Source of the DNA: an uncultured Clostridia bacterium
Lineage (GTDB): Bacteria > Bacillota > Clostridia > Christensenellales > Borkfalkiaceae
NCBI GenBank assembly: GCA_947624965.1
Contig: CANQMN010000009.1
Location: 19,887 to 83,886, forward strand
Direction of reading: 5' to 3'
DNA length: 64,000 bases
The position numbers and the translations under genes are program-made. The notes under the pieces were generated by a model. The model ran no database searches and had not been told where the DNA came from. It saw nothing but the letters and a program-made list of their open reading frames with translations. Of this stretch, positions 18,185-26,038 are shown piece after piece; position 1 is the stretch's first letter, and each line of letters opens with the position of its first letter.

Positions 18185-18926
18185 ATTTCTTTTTGGGCGG
18201 CTTCCCGAAGGGCTCCTTCTTCTGCACGCTCGTGAACGTGAGGAGGAACACTTCCTTTGCGCCCGCCCGCAACAGGGCGTCCGCCAGTTCGGAGGCGGTC
18301 GCGCCCGTCGTCATCGTGTCGTCCGCGATGACGATGCGCCTGCCCTTCGCCGCCGCCCGCGCCGTAACGTGAAAACAGCCTTCGAGATTGCTCTCCCGCT
18401 CCCTGCGCCCGAGCGTCTTTTGCGAGGCGGTCTCCCGCGTTTTGACGGCGAGCGGCAAAAACTCTTTGCCCGTGCGGGCGGCGAGCTCCTCCGCGAGCAG
18501 GCGGGACTGGTTATACCCCCGCTTGCGTTCGGCGCGCTTGGTCATGGGGACGAACGTGATGCTGTCCGCCTCGGGAAATTCCCGCACGAGAAGGGGCGCC
18601 ATGAGGTCGCAGAGCGTGCGGTAGAGGTACTTCCCGCCGCGCTTGAACCGCACAACGAGCCGCGCGGCTTCCCTTTCGTGCGTGCAGACGGAGCGCGCTC
18701 TCGCCGTTTTGAGCGGCTTCTCCTTGCATTCGAGACACGCGCCCGCTTCGAGCACTTTCCGCCCGCAGAACGGACAGATCTCCCCGTCGTTGCGCGGGAG
18801 CGCGCGCATACAGGCGTCGCAGATGCGCTCGCCCGCGAAGACCTCGCGGGCGCATATGTCGCAAGTGAAGTTGTGCGTGTCGTCGTACGCCTTTACGGCG
18901 CGGCGGATCCGCGTAAACACGTTCAC
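18183..18926 (-). CDS. ComF-like phosphoribosyltransferase-domain protein
   Basis: This 247-residue protein has the ComF layout. An N-terminal zinc finger part carries four pairs (CDIC, CDAC, CPFC, CLEC). The phosphoribosyltransferase fold follows, with PMTKRAERKRGYNQS and the PRPP motif IVIADDTMTTGAT. ComF helps DNA uptake and recombination in competent bacteria; related proteins (GntX) are found widely. The start is GTG 18926 after GGAGGAAGG. It is downstream of the zinc-ribbon gene on the same strand (90-bp gap). Confidence 0.85.
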   Translation of the reverse strand: MNVFTRIRRAVKAYDDTHNFTCDICAREVFAGERICDACMRALPRNDGEICPFCGRKVLEAGACLECKEKPLKTARARSVCTHEREAARLVVRFKRGGKYLYRTLCDLMAPLLVREFPEADSITFVPMTKRAERKRGYNQSRLLAEELAARTGKEFLPLAVKTRETASQKTLGRRERESNLEGCFHVTARAAAKGRRIVIADDTMTTGATASELADALLRAGAKEVFLLTFTSVQKKEPFGKPPKKK

Positions 18927-19016
18927 GTCCCTTCCTCCGTCCCGCTCGCCGAGCCCTTCGGCGAAACAAGGGCGGCAGAAGCGTTTCCGCTCCGTCGCCC
19001 TGTCTGCGCGGTCAAA

Positions 19017-19526
19017 TCAAAAATCATCGTCCTTGTCGGAGACGTCGTCGTCCTCGTCCTCGTCGTCGTCCTCTTCCGAGAGACGGTAAATATCGTCCCC
19101 CGTAACGTATTCGAGGTCCTCTTCCTCCTCTTCGTCCCGATATTCTTCCTCTTCTTCCTCTTCCGCATCCGCGTCGTCAAACTCTTCGTCGAACGATTCG
19201 TCTATCTCGCCGATCTCCTTGTCGAGATCGGAATCCGTATCGTCGTCGAGGTAGTTGCGCCACTCGTCGTCCTCCTCGGGATCGGGTTCCTCTTCCTCGT
19301 ACTCCGCTTTCTTGCGGCATTCCTCGCACATCTTTTCCCCTGCGCGCATCGTGTTCTCTCCGCAAACGGGGCAGATCTCGGTAGGAAGATCCTCCTCCGC
19401 TTCCTCGATCTCGTCCGCATCCGTGGGGATCCCCTTCATCTCTTTGAGACAGACGTCGCAATATTCTTGCTTGTCGGCGTCGATATAGTTGAGTTCGCAG
19501 CGCGGGCATTTCATATAATGGACCAT
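19017..19526 (-). CDS. Zinc-ribbon protein with long acidic tail
   Basis: Not recognised beyond its parts. The 169 residues start with one zinc ribbon (MKCPRCELNYIDADKQEYCD, where CPRC pairs with a later CDVC) and a second (CPVC...CEEC). The C-terminal half is almost all Asp and Glu with few hydrophobics, so it should be disordered. Start is ATG 19526 after an AGGAGGAAG site; the 14 residues further upstream are not supported. Such acidic tails can mimic nucleic acid or dock basic proteins. It precedes the comF-like gene. Confidence 0.75.
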   Translation of the reverse strand: MVHYMKCPRCELNYIDADKQEYCDVCLKEMKGIPTDADEIEEAEEDLPTEICPVCGENTMRAGEKMCEECRKKAEYEEEEPDPEEDDEWRNYLDDDTDSDLDKEIGEIDESFDEEFDDADAEEEEEEEYRDEEEEEDLEYVTGDDIYRLSEEDDDEDEDDDVSDKDDDF

Positions 19527-19679
19527 ATTTCTTCCTCCTGCATCTTCGGGGGTTTCCCCCGTCGTCATAGGCTAATAAATTATATTAGTATTTATTCTTT
19601 TTGTAAACTGTTTTTTTATGCGTTTTGCAAAAAATTCCCGACAATTTTCAAATTTTTCCACGCGGGCGGAAAAATATGC

Positions 19680-19898
19680 AGGGCAAACAAAACACCTCCC
19701 CCTTTCCAAGGGGGAGGATAAGGTGGGGGTTCTGTGCCCGTCTCCCCCTCCCCTACCCCTCCCCCTCGCGTTGCGAGGGGGAGGGTAAGAAAGACAGAGC
19801 GAGGGAAAATAAAAAAGAGGCGGGAAAAATGCGCGGGGCAAACAAATCACCTCCCCCTTCCAAAGGGGGAGGATAAGGTGGGGGTTGCGTGCCCGTCT
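19680..19898. repeat. Two direct copies of a C-rich intergenic element
   Basis: GGGCAAACAAA, CACCTCCCCC and GGGGGAGGATAAGGTGGGGG occur at 19680-19742 and again at 19836-19898 with few differences. Each copy has an internal CCTCCCCC/GGGGGAGG hairpin. Confidence 0.8.
19757..19785. repeat. C-rich palindrome of the dispersed family
   Basis: CCCTCCCCCTCGC, loop GTT, GCGAGGGGGAGGG: a perfect 13-bp stem. The same core and the same GTT loop recur at 20107-20132, 62926-62946 and 63043-63069. A loop-free version is at 46675-46702. Confidence 0.9.
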
Positions 19899-19966
19899 TC
19901 CCCCTCCCCTACTGGGTGCGGCGGCAGGTACCGCCGCACCCCCCGTACTTCGCCGCGATGCGCCTC

Positions 19967-20074
19967 GTGCCGCGCTTAGTAGATAATAGTGCGCGCGGGG
20001 CGCGCTTGCCTGCGCTCCCGTCGCGGCGCGCTACTTCGTGCCGCGCTTAGTAGGCAATAGTGCGCGCGGGGCAC
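19967..20074. repeat. Direct repeat of about 35 bp, 70-bp period
   Basis: CGTGCCGCGCTTAGTA begins both copies (19967 and 20037), and AATAGTGCGCGCGGGGC ends both. Only a few bases differ between them. Confidence 0.85.
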
Positions 20075-20106
20075 AGTCCACCGGACTGTTGAGCAGAACG
20101 CGCCGC

Positions 20107-20132
20107 TCCCCCCTCGCGTTGCGAGGGGGAGG
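20107..20132. repeat. C-rich palindrome of the dispersed family
   Basis: A further copy of the CCCCCTCGC-GTT-GCGAGGGGG palindrome, next to the lipoprotein terminator. Confidence 0.8.
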
Positions 20133-20164
20133 GCAAGAAAGAGAGCGCGGGACGCTTCCGAACA

Positions 20165-20191
20165 AAAAAGGGAGACCGAGCGGTCTCCCTT
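20165..20191 (-). terminator. Terminator of the large lipoprotein gene
   Basis: On the minus strand AGGGAGACCG pairs with CGGTCTCCCT and is followed by T6. It lies 22 bp after the stop codon. Confidence 0.85.
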
Positions 20192-20212
20192 TGCATGATA
20201 GTTTCGCTTCCG

Positions 20213-22639
20213 TTAAGCCTCTTCGGGCGGATCGGTCTCCGCCGCGCCCTCTTCGGGAGCCGCCTCTTCCGCCGCTTCGGCGGGCGTCTCTGCCGTCTCG
20301 GGCTCCGCCGCTTCGGCGGGCGCCTCGGGCGCGCTCTCCCCTTCCGCTTCTTCCACTTCGGGTTCGTATACGTTCACGTTGCGGTCTACCGTCATATCCA
20401 CCTTGAACCGCTCCGGCTTTTCGCCCTCTTTCTTTGCCTTTCTGCGGGGCGCGATCGCGAAGAACCAGACGCACAGCCCCGCGCCGACGGCGACGATCAC
20501 AACGGCGATGATGATGAGCGCGAGCTCCCAGTCTTCGAGTCCTTCCTCCGCCTCCGTCTCTTCGGGCGGCGTATAGTGGTTGAGCGTTGTGCGCCAGTAT
20601 TCCTGCAAGCTCTCCTTGTCCTCTTCCGACCACGTGCCGAGCTTGGTGACGTAATAGGAGAGGAGGCGGGTCTCGCCGAATTCCGCCGCCGCGCCCTTGC
20701 CTTCCGCAAATTCGTGGAACGCCGTCTTTTCGTCCGCGCTGTACAGATAATCGTCCCGCTTGCCCTCGTCGACGGCTTCCTGAATGTTGTCGTCGAAGAG
20801 CTGCGTTTCACCCGTATAGAAGTAGTATTTGCAGGCGGTGGCAAGGTTGCTGCGGCTGTCCGCCGTGAGCTTGGCGAAGTAGCCGACCTTGCTGTCGCTG
20901 TCCATGAGCTTGTTCCAAACGTCGTTCATCGCCGCGATCTCCTCGTTGTCGAGAAGCCCGCCCTCTTCGTTGCGGAGATCGACGCAGGAAATGTAGGTGT
21001 ACGCCGTGCCGCCGAACGTCTCGCCGTCCGCGAAGTAGAGAATGCCGTCCACGACCTCGTAGGGATACCAGCCGCTCGCGTGCTGGACGTTGAGCACCTG
21101 CACGCTCTTATAGGGCGCCTGCGGCACGCCCTCGAAGGGCAGATCGCCGTAGTTTTTCCCCGTCCCGCTGAATACGGCGCGTTCCACCGTATAGCCGCCC
21201 GAGCTCGTCCCCGAGCGGGTGAAATAGACATATTCGTACGGCGCGTGCGCCGCGTCCCTGTCGATGAATTGCAAGGTCGCGCCGCTGACGTCGCGCGCGA
21301 TGCGCATCCCCGTTTGGTTGCCGCCGCCCGTAACGATGTTGCCGTCCTTGTCGTTGATGATGGTGCCGCTCCCGTTGGGATCCACGTCCGCGCGGTAGAT
21401 GTTGTTATCCGCCGTGTACAGATAGTGGTGGTGCCCTTCGCTGTCGAGATAGAAGATCGCCGACGTGCTCGCCTTGGACGTATTTGCGGGAAGCGCGACC
21501 GCGTCGAGCGCACCGTCTGAACCCGCCGCCGAGACGGAATTGCCCGTGATGGAGTTCCACCCCTCCGCGTTCACGTCCTCCGCCGCAAGGTAGTAGAGCC
21601 AGCCCGCTTCGCCGGGAGAGCTCGTCCCCGTGAGTTCTTCGCGGGTGAAGTACACGCCGTCGTTGGCGTAGCTCTGGATATCGTATTTGTATCCCGCCGC
21701 GGAGAGCGGCACGACGCCGCTTTCCAAATCGTGCGTGAACTGCGTCGGCGTTGCGGGACGCTGTTCCGTGCCCACGCCGTCGAACTGCCCGATGCCGTCG
21801 AGCACGATTTCGCCGAGGTTGATATAGGGCGCGACGTTGTCGTTCTCTTCGAGGTATTCCGCATCCCACGTGTATTGATAGGGCGCGGTCTCCTCGGTAA
21901 CGTCCGCCGAGACGCGGTAGAGCTGGTTATAGCCGGGCGAGAAGGGCGTATCGCTGTCCAGCCCCTCAGTCACCGTCATCGTATAGTAGACCCACGGATC
22001 GGTCTTGTCCGAGCTGCTGAACGCATAAGCCTCCAACCCCTTTACGAGCGTGGTGTCCTTATCCGTCGCCGTATTGTAAGAATGCAGTTCCGTGCTCGAA
22101 TTCTCGTACACAATGTACACGACTTCGTTCTTCTCCACGAAGCGGTAATTGCTCTCCCTGTCCGAAATGCGGAGATGCTGTTCGATCCCCGTTCCGTCGA
22201 GATTTGCGCTCTTGAAGTCGAGATAGTCCGTCTCGATGACGCCCGACGTATTGCGCACGTTGTTGGGCGTCGCATAATAAATTCTTTCTCCGTAGATGAA
22301 AATGCCCGAAGAGTAGTCGCCCGCCACCATGAGGGAGGGAACGACGATCTCCGCCGTGTTCTTCTTGGCGAGCACGTCGGACTTCTTGATCCGCATCAGG
22401 GCGCCCTTTACGGGCGTGCCGTAGGTGTTGTCCGCTTCCTGCGTCTCCACGCCGTTGATGAAGTAGACGTAATCCCCTTTTTCGACGACAAAGCCCCCGT
22501 TGGAATCGTACTTGACGGGACCCTGCGTATCCCCCGCAAGAGGCTCGAATTGATAGCCGCACGCCGCTACCGACAGCGCGCCTGCCGCGATCGCCGCCGC
22601 CGCGGCGACTGCGAGCATTCTTTTCAAACTGTTTCGCAT
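20213..22639 (-). CDS. Large lipoprotein with repeat domain, C-terminal membrane helix and acidic tail
   Basis: An 808-residue surface protein. Residues 1-27 are a lipoprotein signal with lipobox LSVAAC. The long extracytoplasmic part has repeated units of the GDYVYFINGVE / RIYYATPNN / VYYTMTV kind, like DUF5050-type beta-propeller proteins. Near residue 700 one membrane helix follows (LALIIIAVVIVAVGAGLCVWFF), then a basic stop (RRKAKK) and a tail of about 80 residues rich in Glu, Ala and Pro. It is thus tethered at both ends, by lipid and by helix. ATG 22639 follows AGGAA. Ligand unknown. It is monocistronic with a clear promoter and terminator. Confidence 0.82.
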   Translation of the reverse strand: MRNSLKRMLAVAAAAAIAAGALSVAACGYQFEPLAGDTQGPVKYDSNGGFVVEKGDYVYFINGVETQEADNTYGTPVKGALMRIKKSDVLAKKNTAEIVVPSLMVAGDYSSGIFIYGERIYYATPNNVRNTSGVIETDYLDFKSANLDGTGIEQHLRISDRESNYRFVEKNEVVYIVYENSSTELHSYNTATDKDTTLVKGLEAYAFSSSDKTDPWVYYTMTVTEGLDSDTPFSPGYNQLYRVSADVTEETAPYQYTWDAEYLEENDNVAPYINLGEIVLDGIGQFDGVGTEQRPATPTQFTHDLESGVVPLSAAGYKYDIQSYANDGVYFTREELTGTSSPGEAGWLYYLAAEDVNAEGWNSITGNSVSAAGSDGALDAVALPANTSKASTSAIFYLDSEGHHHYLYTADNNIYRADVDPNGSGTIINDKDGNIVTGGGNQTGMRIARDVSGATLQFIDRDAAHAPYEYVYFTRSGTSSGGYTVERAVFSGTGKNYGDLPFEGVPQAPYKSVQVLNVQHASGWYPYEVVDGILYFADGETFGGTAYTYISCVDLRNEEGGLLDNEEIAAMNDVWNKLMDSDSKVGYFAKLTADSRSNLATACKYYFYTGETQLFDDNIQEAVDEGKRDDYLYSADEKTAFHEFAEGKGAAAEFGETRLLSYYVTKLGTWSEEDKESLQEYWRTTLNHYTPPEETEAEEGLEDWELALIIIAVVIVAVGAGLCVWFFAIAPRRKAKKEGEKPERFKVDMTVDRNVNVYEPEVEEAEGESAPEAPAEAAEPETAETPAEAAEEAAPEEGAAETDPPEEA

Positions 22640-22691
22640 GAGCGCATTCCTCGTTTCGTCGGAAATTTCTTGTTCTAACGATACAGCCTTT

Positions 22692-22720
22692 ATTATATAC
22701 TAAATTAAGGCTTTTTGCAA
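22692..22720 (-). promoter_or_regulatory. Sigma-A promoter of the large lipoprotein gene
   Basis: On the minus strand TTGCAA (22715-22720) and a perfect TATAAT (22692-22697) are 17 bp apart, about 53 bp before the ATG. Confidence 0.85.
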
Positions 22721-22780
22721 TCAAAACCCGATGAAAATTACACTTTTCTTTGAGATTTTTCGTCGGGCAGGGGGGATCGT

Positions 22781-23032
22781 ATGGAAAAATTCGGGATATT
22801 CGAGCTGTTGGACGCGCTTTCCGCCGCAACGTCCGCGGAAAGCGCGTCCGCACCGCAACCGCAGGCTACGCCCGATCCTTCGGACGCGGCGTTCTCCGCG
22901 CCCTCTTACGGCGCGCAAACAGACGCCGCCGAACGGGCGCCCCGTCCCGCGCCGCCCGAGAAGAAGGACGCGCTCGCATCCTTTCTCGCGCGGCACGACA
23001 AGATCAGCAAGGAGATCGATAAAAAGAAATGA
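22781..23032 (+). CDS. Small hypothetical protein with helical ends
   Basis: Not recognised. It has 83 residues: a hydrophobic-amphipathic start (MEKFGIFELLDALSAA), a Pro/Ala-rich middle and a charged helical end (ALASFLARHDKISKEIDKKK). ATG 22781 follows a GGGGGG-type site at a suitable distance, and a terminator follows the stop. The layout (two short conserved-looking helices and a flexible linker) suggests an adaptor peptide, but no partner is visible. It is divergent from the large lipoprotein gene. Confidence 0.7.
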   Translation: MEKFGIFELLDALSAATSAESASAPQPQATPDPSDAAFSAPSYGAQTDAAERAPRPAPPEKKDALASFLARHDKISKEIDKKK

Positions 23033-23056
23033 AAAAGAGGGGCGCGCCCCTCTTTT
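23031..23056. terminator. Bidirectional terminator
   Basis: The perfect palindrome GAGGGGCGCGCCCCTC (23037-23052) has A5 before it and T4 after it. It sits between the convergent small gene and the esterase gene. Confidence 0.85.
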
Positions 23057-23058
23057 CG

Positions 23059-23892
23059 CTATTTTTTGCGCACTTCAAACCCGCGCGAGCGCAGCCACGA
23101 GAGCACGAGCGGGACCCAGCTCTGCGTCTCGGGACGGTAGCGGGGATCCTCTTTGTCCTCCGCCGTTTCGAGGTCGGAGACGGAGAGCCCGTGCTGCCCG
23201 CCCTCATAGAGATGGAGCTCGAAGGGCACGCCCGCCCGACGATACGCCTGCGCCATGAGCAGGGAATTTTCCACGGGGACCGCGGTGTCCTCGACGGTGT
23301 GCCAGAGAAAGGCGGGGGAGCTGTCCGCCCGCACCCTCTTTTCCAGCGTGAGCGCCTCGTACAGCGCGGGGTCTCCCCCCGTGATCACGCCCGCCGTTCC
23401 CCCGTGCGACCACTCGCCGAGCGTCACGACGGGGTAGCCGAGCACGACCGCGTCGGGGCGCGCGTTTTCGCCGACGACCTTCTTCACGCACGCCTCGCCG
23501 AACAGCGTTCCCAGCATGCCGACGAGATGTCCGCCCGCGGAAAAACCGAACGCCGCGACATGCGATTTGTCCGCGCAATACCTTTCCGCCTCCGCGCGCA
23601 GATACGCAATTGCCATGGCGGCTTCCAAAAGCGGGACGGGATAGGCGGCGCGCACCGTATAGCGGAGCGTCGCGGCGACGTAGCCCTCGGCGAGCATCTT
23701 CATCGCGACGGGCTCGCCCTCCCGCTCGGACACGTAGAGATACGCGCCGCCGGGGACGACGAGCGCGACGGGGCGCAGTTTTTCCCCGATCTCCACATTC
23801 TTGTTGCGCGCGCAGACGGAGAGATATCCCCCCGTGTTCTCGCCGCGCGCGAGCTTGAAATACGCATACAGATCCACCGTTTCGCCGATCAT
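23059..23892 (-). CDS. Alpha/beta hydrolase, acetyl-esterase (lipase/esterase) type
   Basis: This 277-residue cytosolic hydrolase has the oxyanion-hole motif VVPGGAYLY, the nucleophile elbow GFSAGGHLVG, a candidate acid (HTVEDTAVP) and the catalytic histidine in EGGQHGLS. It resembles the BD-FAE / acetyl-xylan-esterase group. A role in removing acetyl groups from plant sugars would fit the GH43 module far to the right, but they are not linked. ATG 23892 follows AAGGAGGAAG. It is 49 bp after rpsI, with a terminator in between. Confidence 0.87.
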   Translation of the reverse strand: MIGETVDLYAYFKLARGENTGGYLSVCARNKNVEIGEKLRPVALVVPGGAYLYVSEREGEPVAMKMLAEGYVAATLRYTVRAAYPVPLLEAAMAIAYLRAEAERYCADKSHVAAFGFSAGGHLVGMLGTLFGEACVKKVVGENARPDAVVLGYPVVTLGEWSHGGTAGVITGGDPALYEALTLEKRVRADSSPAFLWHTVEDTAVPVENSLLMAQAYRRAGVPFELHLYEGGQHGLSVSDLETAEDKEDPRYRPETQSWVPLVLSWLRSRGFEVRKK

Positions 23893-23912
23893 GATCTTCC
23901 TCCTTATGAAAA

Positions 23913-23936
23913 TCCCCCGAACTGCGTTCGAGGGGA
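23913..23936 (-). terminator. Terminator of rplM-rpsI
   Basis: On the minus strand CCCCTCGAAC pairs with GTTCGGGGG around GCA and is followed by ATTTTC. It lies just after the rpsI stop. Confidence 0.75.
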
Positions 23937-23941
23937 ATTTT

Positions 23942-24355
23942 TTATCTCTTCGAGAATTGCGGCGCGCGACGTGCCTTTTTGAGACCGTACTTCTTTCTCT
24001 CCTTGACGCGGGGGTCGCGCGTGAGGAAGCCCGCTTTTTTGAGCGCGGGTCTCGTCTCGGGCTCCGCCTGCAACAGCGCTCTCGCGATGCCGAGACGGAT
24101 GGCGCCCGCCTGCCCCGTATAGCCGCCGCCGACGACGTTGACGAAAATGTCGTACTTGCCGTCTGCGCTCACTTCCGCAAGAGGCTGCTTGACAATATAT
24201 TGAAGGGTGCCCATGGGGAAGTAATCTTCGAGCGAGCGCTCGTTGATGACGATGGCGCCGCTTCCCGCGGGGATGAGCCGCACGCGGGCGATCGCCTTCT
24301 TCCTTCTGCCCGTTCCCCAGAACTGCAATTTTTTCTTCAAATTCGTCTTTGCCAT
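23942..24355 (-). CDS. rpsI: 30S ribosomal protein S9
   Basis: A 137-residue uS9 protein. Hallmarks are [16 protein letters not shown] at the start, [20 protein letters not shown] in the core, and the basic C-terminal tail that ends in SKR and reaches the P-site. It is 12 bp downstream of rplM and co-transcribed with it, as is nearly universal. Confidence 0.98.
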   Translation of the reverse strand: MAKTNLKKKLQFWGTGRRKKAIARVRLIPAGSGAIVINERSLEDYFPMGTLQYIVKQPLAEVSADGKYDIFVNVVGGGYTGQAGAIRLGIARALLQAEPETRPALKKAGFLTRDPRVKERKKYGLKKARRAPQFSKR

Positions 24356-24367
24356 GACGTTCTCTCC

Positions 24368-24799
24368 TTAAAATAATTTCAGCGTTTCGGGCTTCTGTGC
24401 CTCGTGCTTGTGCTCCGCGCCCTTGTACACCCGCAACTTCTTGATCATCTGTCTGCCGAGGGAGTTCTTCGGGAGCATGCCGCGCACCGCCTCGTAGACC
24501 GCAAGGTCGCTACGCTCCGCCATGAGTTTGCCGTAGGAGATCTCTTTGAGTCCGCCGATATATCCCGTGTGATAACGGTAATATTTATCTTCGAGCTTCT
24601 TGCCCGTGAGCACGACTTTATCGCTGTTGATGACAATGACGAAATCGCCCGTATCCACGTTGGGCGTGAAGTCGGGCTTGTTCTTGCCGCGAAGGATCGC
24701 CGCCACTTTGGAGGCGAGCCTGCCGAGAGGCAGCCCGTCCGCGTCTACGACGTACCACTTCCTCTCAACCGTCTGCGCGTTTGCCATGTAGGTTTTCAT
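24368..24799 (-). CDS. rplM: 50S ribosomal protein L13
   Basis: A 143-residue uL13 protein. Features are [18 protein letters not shown] at the start, [33 protein letters not shown] and the C-terminal [12 protein letters not shown] and [13 protein letters not shown]. The ATG at 24799 follows TAAGGAGTAAGGAT. It is first in the rplM-rpsI operon, which has a strong promoter and a leader of about 75 bases that could hold an L13-type autoregulatory hairpin. Confidence 0.98.
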   Translation of the reverse strand: MKTYMANAQTVERKWYVVDADGLPLGRLASKVAAILRGKNKPDFTPNVDTGDFVIVINSDKVVLTGKKLEDKYYRYHTGYIGGLKEISYGKLMAERSDLAVYEAVRGMLPKNSLGRQMIKKLRVYKGAEHKHEAQKPETLKLF

Positions 24800-24874
24800 A
24801 TCCTTACTCCTTACCGTTTTGCCGCATCCTTGATGCCTGCCGAGCCCCTTCCGGGGGGCGTTTTTTCCGATTAC
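24800..24874 (-). promoter_or_regulatory. rplM leader, candidate L13 autoregulatory RNA
   Basis: The approximately 75-base leader includes CCCC/GGGG pairing around GGAA (near 24845-24860) before the ribosome site. L13 leaders that bind their own protein are known in Firmicutes. I cannot confirm the consensus here. Confidence 0.3.
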
Positions 24875-24880
24875 TCATTC

Positions 24881-24909
24881 ATTATAGGCTTTCACGAAAA
24901 TTCCGTCAA
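24881..24909 (-). promoter_or_regulatory. Sigma-A promoter of rplM-rpsI
   Basis: On the minus strand TTGACG (24904-24909) and a perfect TATAAT (24881-24886) are 17 bp apart. Confidence 0.88.
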
Positions 24910-25075
24910 GCTGTTTTGCGTTCCGATTTTAAGATTTTTCGGGAAAAAACAAAATATTTTCCGCTCTTTCGGGGAAAATACGGACGCCCGCGCCGCCGTC
25001 GCGGCAAGGCGTTTTTGGGCGGGCGCCTTCCGCGCCCTTGCCCTTCCTCCCGCCGCTCCTCTTCCCCAAAAAATA

Positions 25076-25663
25076 CTACGCCTTTGGGGAGCCCTTTTCG
25101 TCATCGAGCGCGGGAAGAGCCTTTATGACACGCGCGGGGTTGCCGACGGCGACGCTGTTCGAGGGGATGTCGTGGACGACCACGCTTCCCGCGCCGATGA
25201 CGACGTTGTCGCCGATCGTAACCCCCGGGAGCACCTTCACGCCGCCGCCGAACCACACGTCGCTGCCCACCGTGATGGGCTTTGCAAATTCGAGCTGCGC
25301 GCGGCGCACCATGGCGTCGAGCGGGTGCCCCGCCGCGTAAAAGCCGCACTGCGGCGCGATGAACACGTTGTCCCCGAAGGTTATTTTATTGCAGTCGAGG
25401 AACACGCAGTCGTGATTACAATAGAAATTTTCGCCCACTTCCGTGTTGTAGCCGTAATCGAACCACACGTTGCTCTCGATGAAACAGTTCTCGCCATGCC
25501 TGCCGAGGAGTTCGTCGAGAATGGCTTGGCGCTTTTCCTGCTTTTCGCGGGGCGTGCGGTTGTATTCCTCGCACAGCTTTTTGGAGCGGGCAAGCTCCTC
25601 CATGAGTTCGGGAACGAAGGCGGTGTACAGTTCGCCCGCCAGCATTTTTTGTTTTTCGGTCAT
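25076..25663 (-). CDS. Sugar O-acetyltransferase, left-handed beta-helix type
   Basis: This 195-residue protein resembles maltose/galactoside O-acetyltransferases (LacA/Maa). The N-terminal helical cap is MTEKQKMLAGELYTAF. The hexapeptide-repeat core has NHDCVFLDCNKITFGDNVFI, a catalytic-histidine region GFYAAGHPLD, and GSDVWFGGGVKVLPGVTIGD. ATG 25663 follows GGAGACC. The reading frame stays open for 75 more residues upstream only because the 39-bp repeat is a multiple of three; I reject that extension. Confidence 0.9.
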   Translation of the reverse strand: MTEKQKMLAGELYTAFVPELMEELARSKKLCEEYNRTPREKQEKRQAILDELLGRHGENCFIESNVWFDYGYNTEVGENFYCNHDCVFLDCNKITFGDNVFIAPQCGFYAAGHPLDAMVRRAQLEFAKPITVGSDVWFGGGVKVLPGVTIGDNVVIGAGSVVVHDIPSNSVAVGNPARVIKALPALDDEKGSPKA

Positions 25664-25698
25664 ATGGTCTCCTTGGGAATCGGGGGCGGCTCCCCCTC

Positions 25699-25920
25699 CC
25701 CTACCCCTCCCCCTCAACGTGAGGGGGAGGGCATGTAAGGTTGCTCTACCCCTCAACGTGAGGAGGGGCATGTAAGGTCGCTCTACCCCTCGCCGTGAGG
25801 GGGAGGGCATGTAAGGTCGCTCTACCCCTCGCCGTGACGGGGAGGGCATGTAAGGTCGCTCTACCCCTCGCCGTGAGGGGGAGGGCATGTAAGGTTGCTC
25901 TACCCCTCGCCGTGACGGGG
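25699..25920. repeat. 39-bp minisatellite, about six copies
   Basis: Units start with CTCTACCCCTC at 25744, 25781, 25820, 25859 and 25898, with partial copies at both ends. The steps are 37, 39, 39 and 39 bp. Each has a C-run, GTGAGGGG-type partner and the tail GGGCATGTAAGGT. The unit length is a multiple of three, so no frame is interrupted, but no gene is supported. The 25664-26038 gap holds this array plus about 110 bp with no recognised feature. Confidence 0.92.
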
Positions 25921-26038
25921 GGTAAAATAAAGGAGGGAAACGGACTGCGCTGGAAGGAAGATACCCTCCTTCGCCCTGCGGACTTGCGCCGCGCTTGGCA
26001 GACGAACGGTGTGCGCGCTCGGTATGAGGGCAAGGCGG

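Larger units (their letters stand above)
19527..20212. other. Gene-free intergenic block of repeats and hairpins
   Basis: No gene is supported in these 686 bp. It contains two copies of a C/G-rich element with GGGGGAGGATAAGGTGGGGG (19680-19742 and 19836-19898), a 13-bp palindrome at 19757-19785, an 11-bp hairpin GGGTGCGGCGG/CCGCCGCACCC at 19914-19941, a 35-bp direct repeat at 19967-20004 and 20037-20074, a hairpin ACAGTCC/GGACTGT at 20073-20089, and another palindrome at 20107-20132. An A/T-rich stretch at 19570-19620 probably holds the zinc-ribbon promoter. Confidence 0.8.

Noticed and set aside
25664..25888. 75-residue N-terminal extension of the acetyltransferase
   Set aside because: It is only the 39-bp repeat read as 13-residue units. 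The true ATG at 25663 has a ribosome site and the family-typical start.
25699..25920. CRISPR array
   Set aside because: Units are contiguous without unique spacers, and no cas gene is present.
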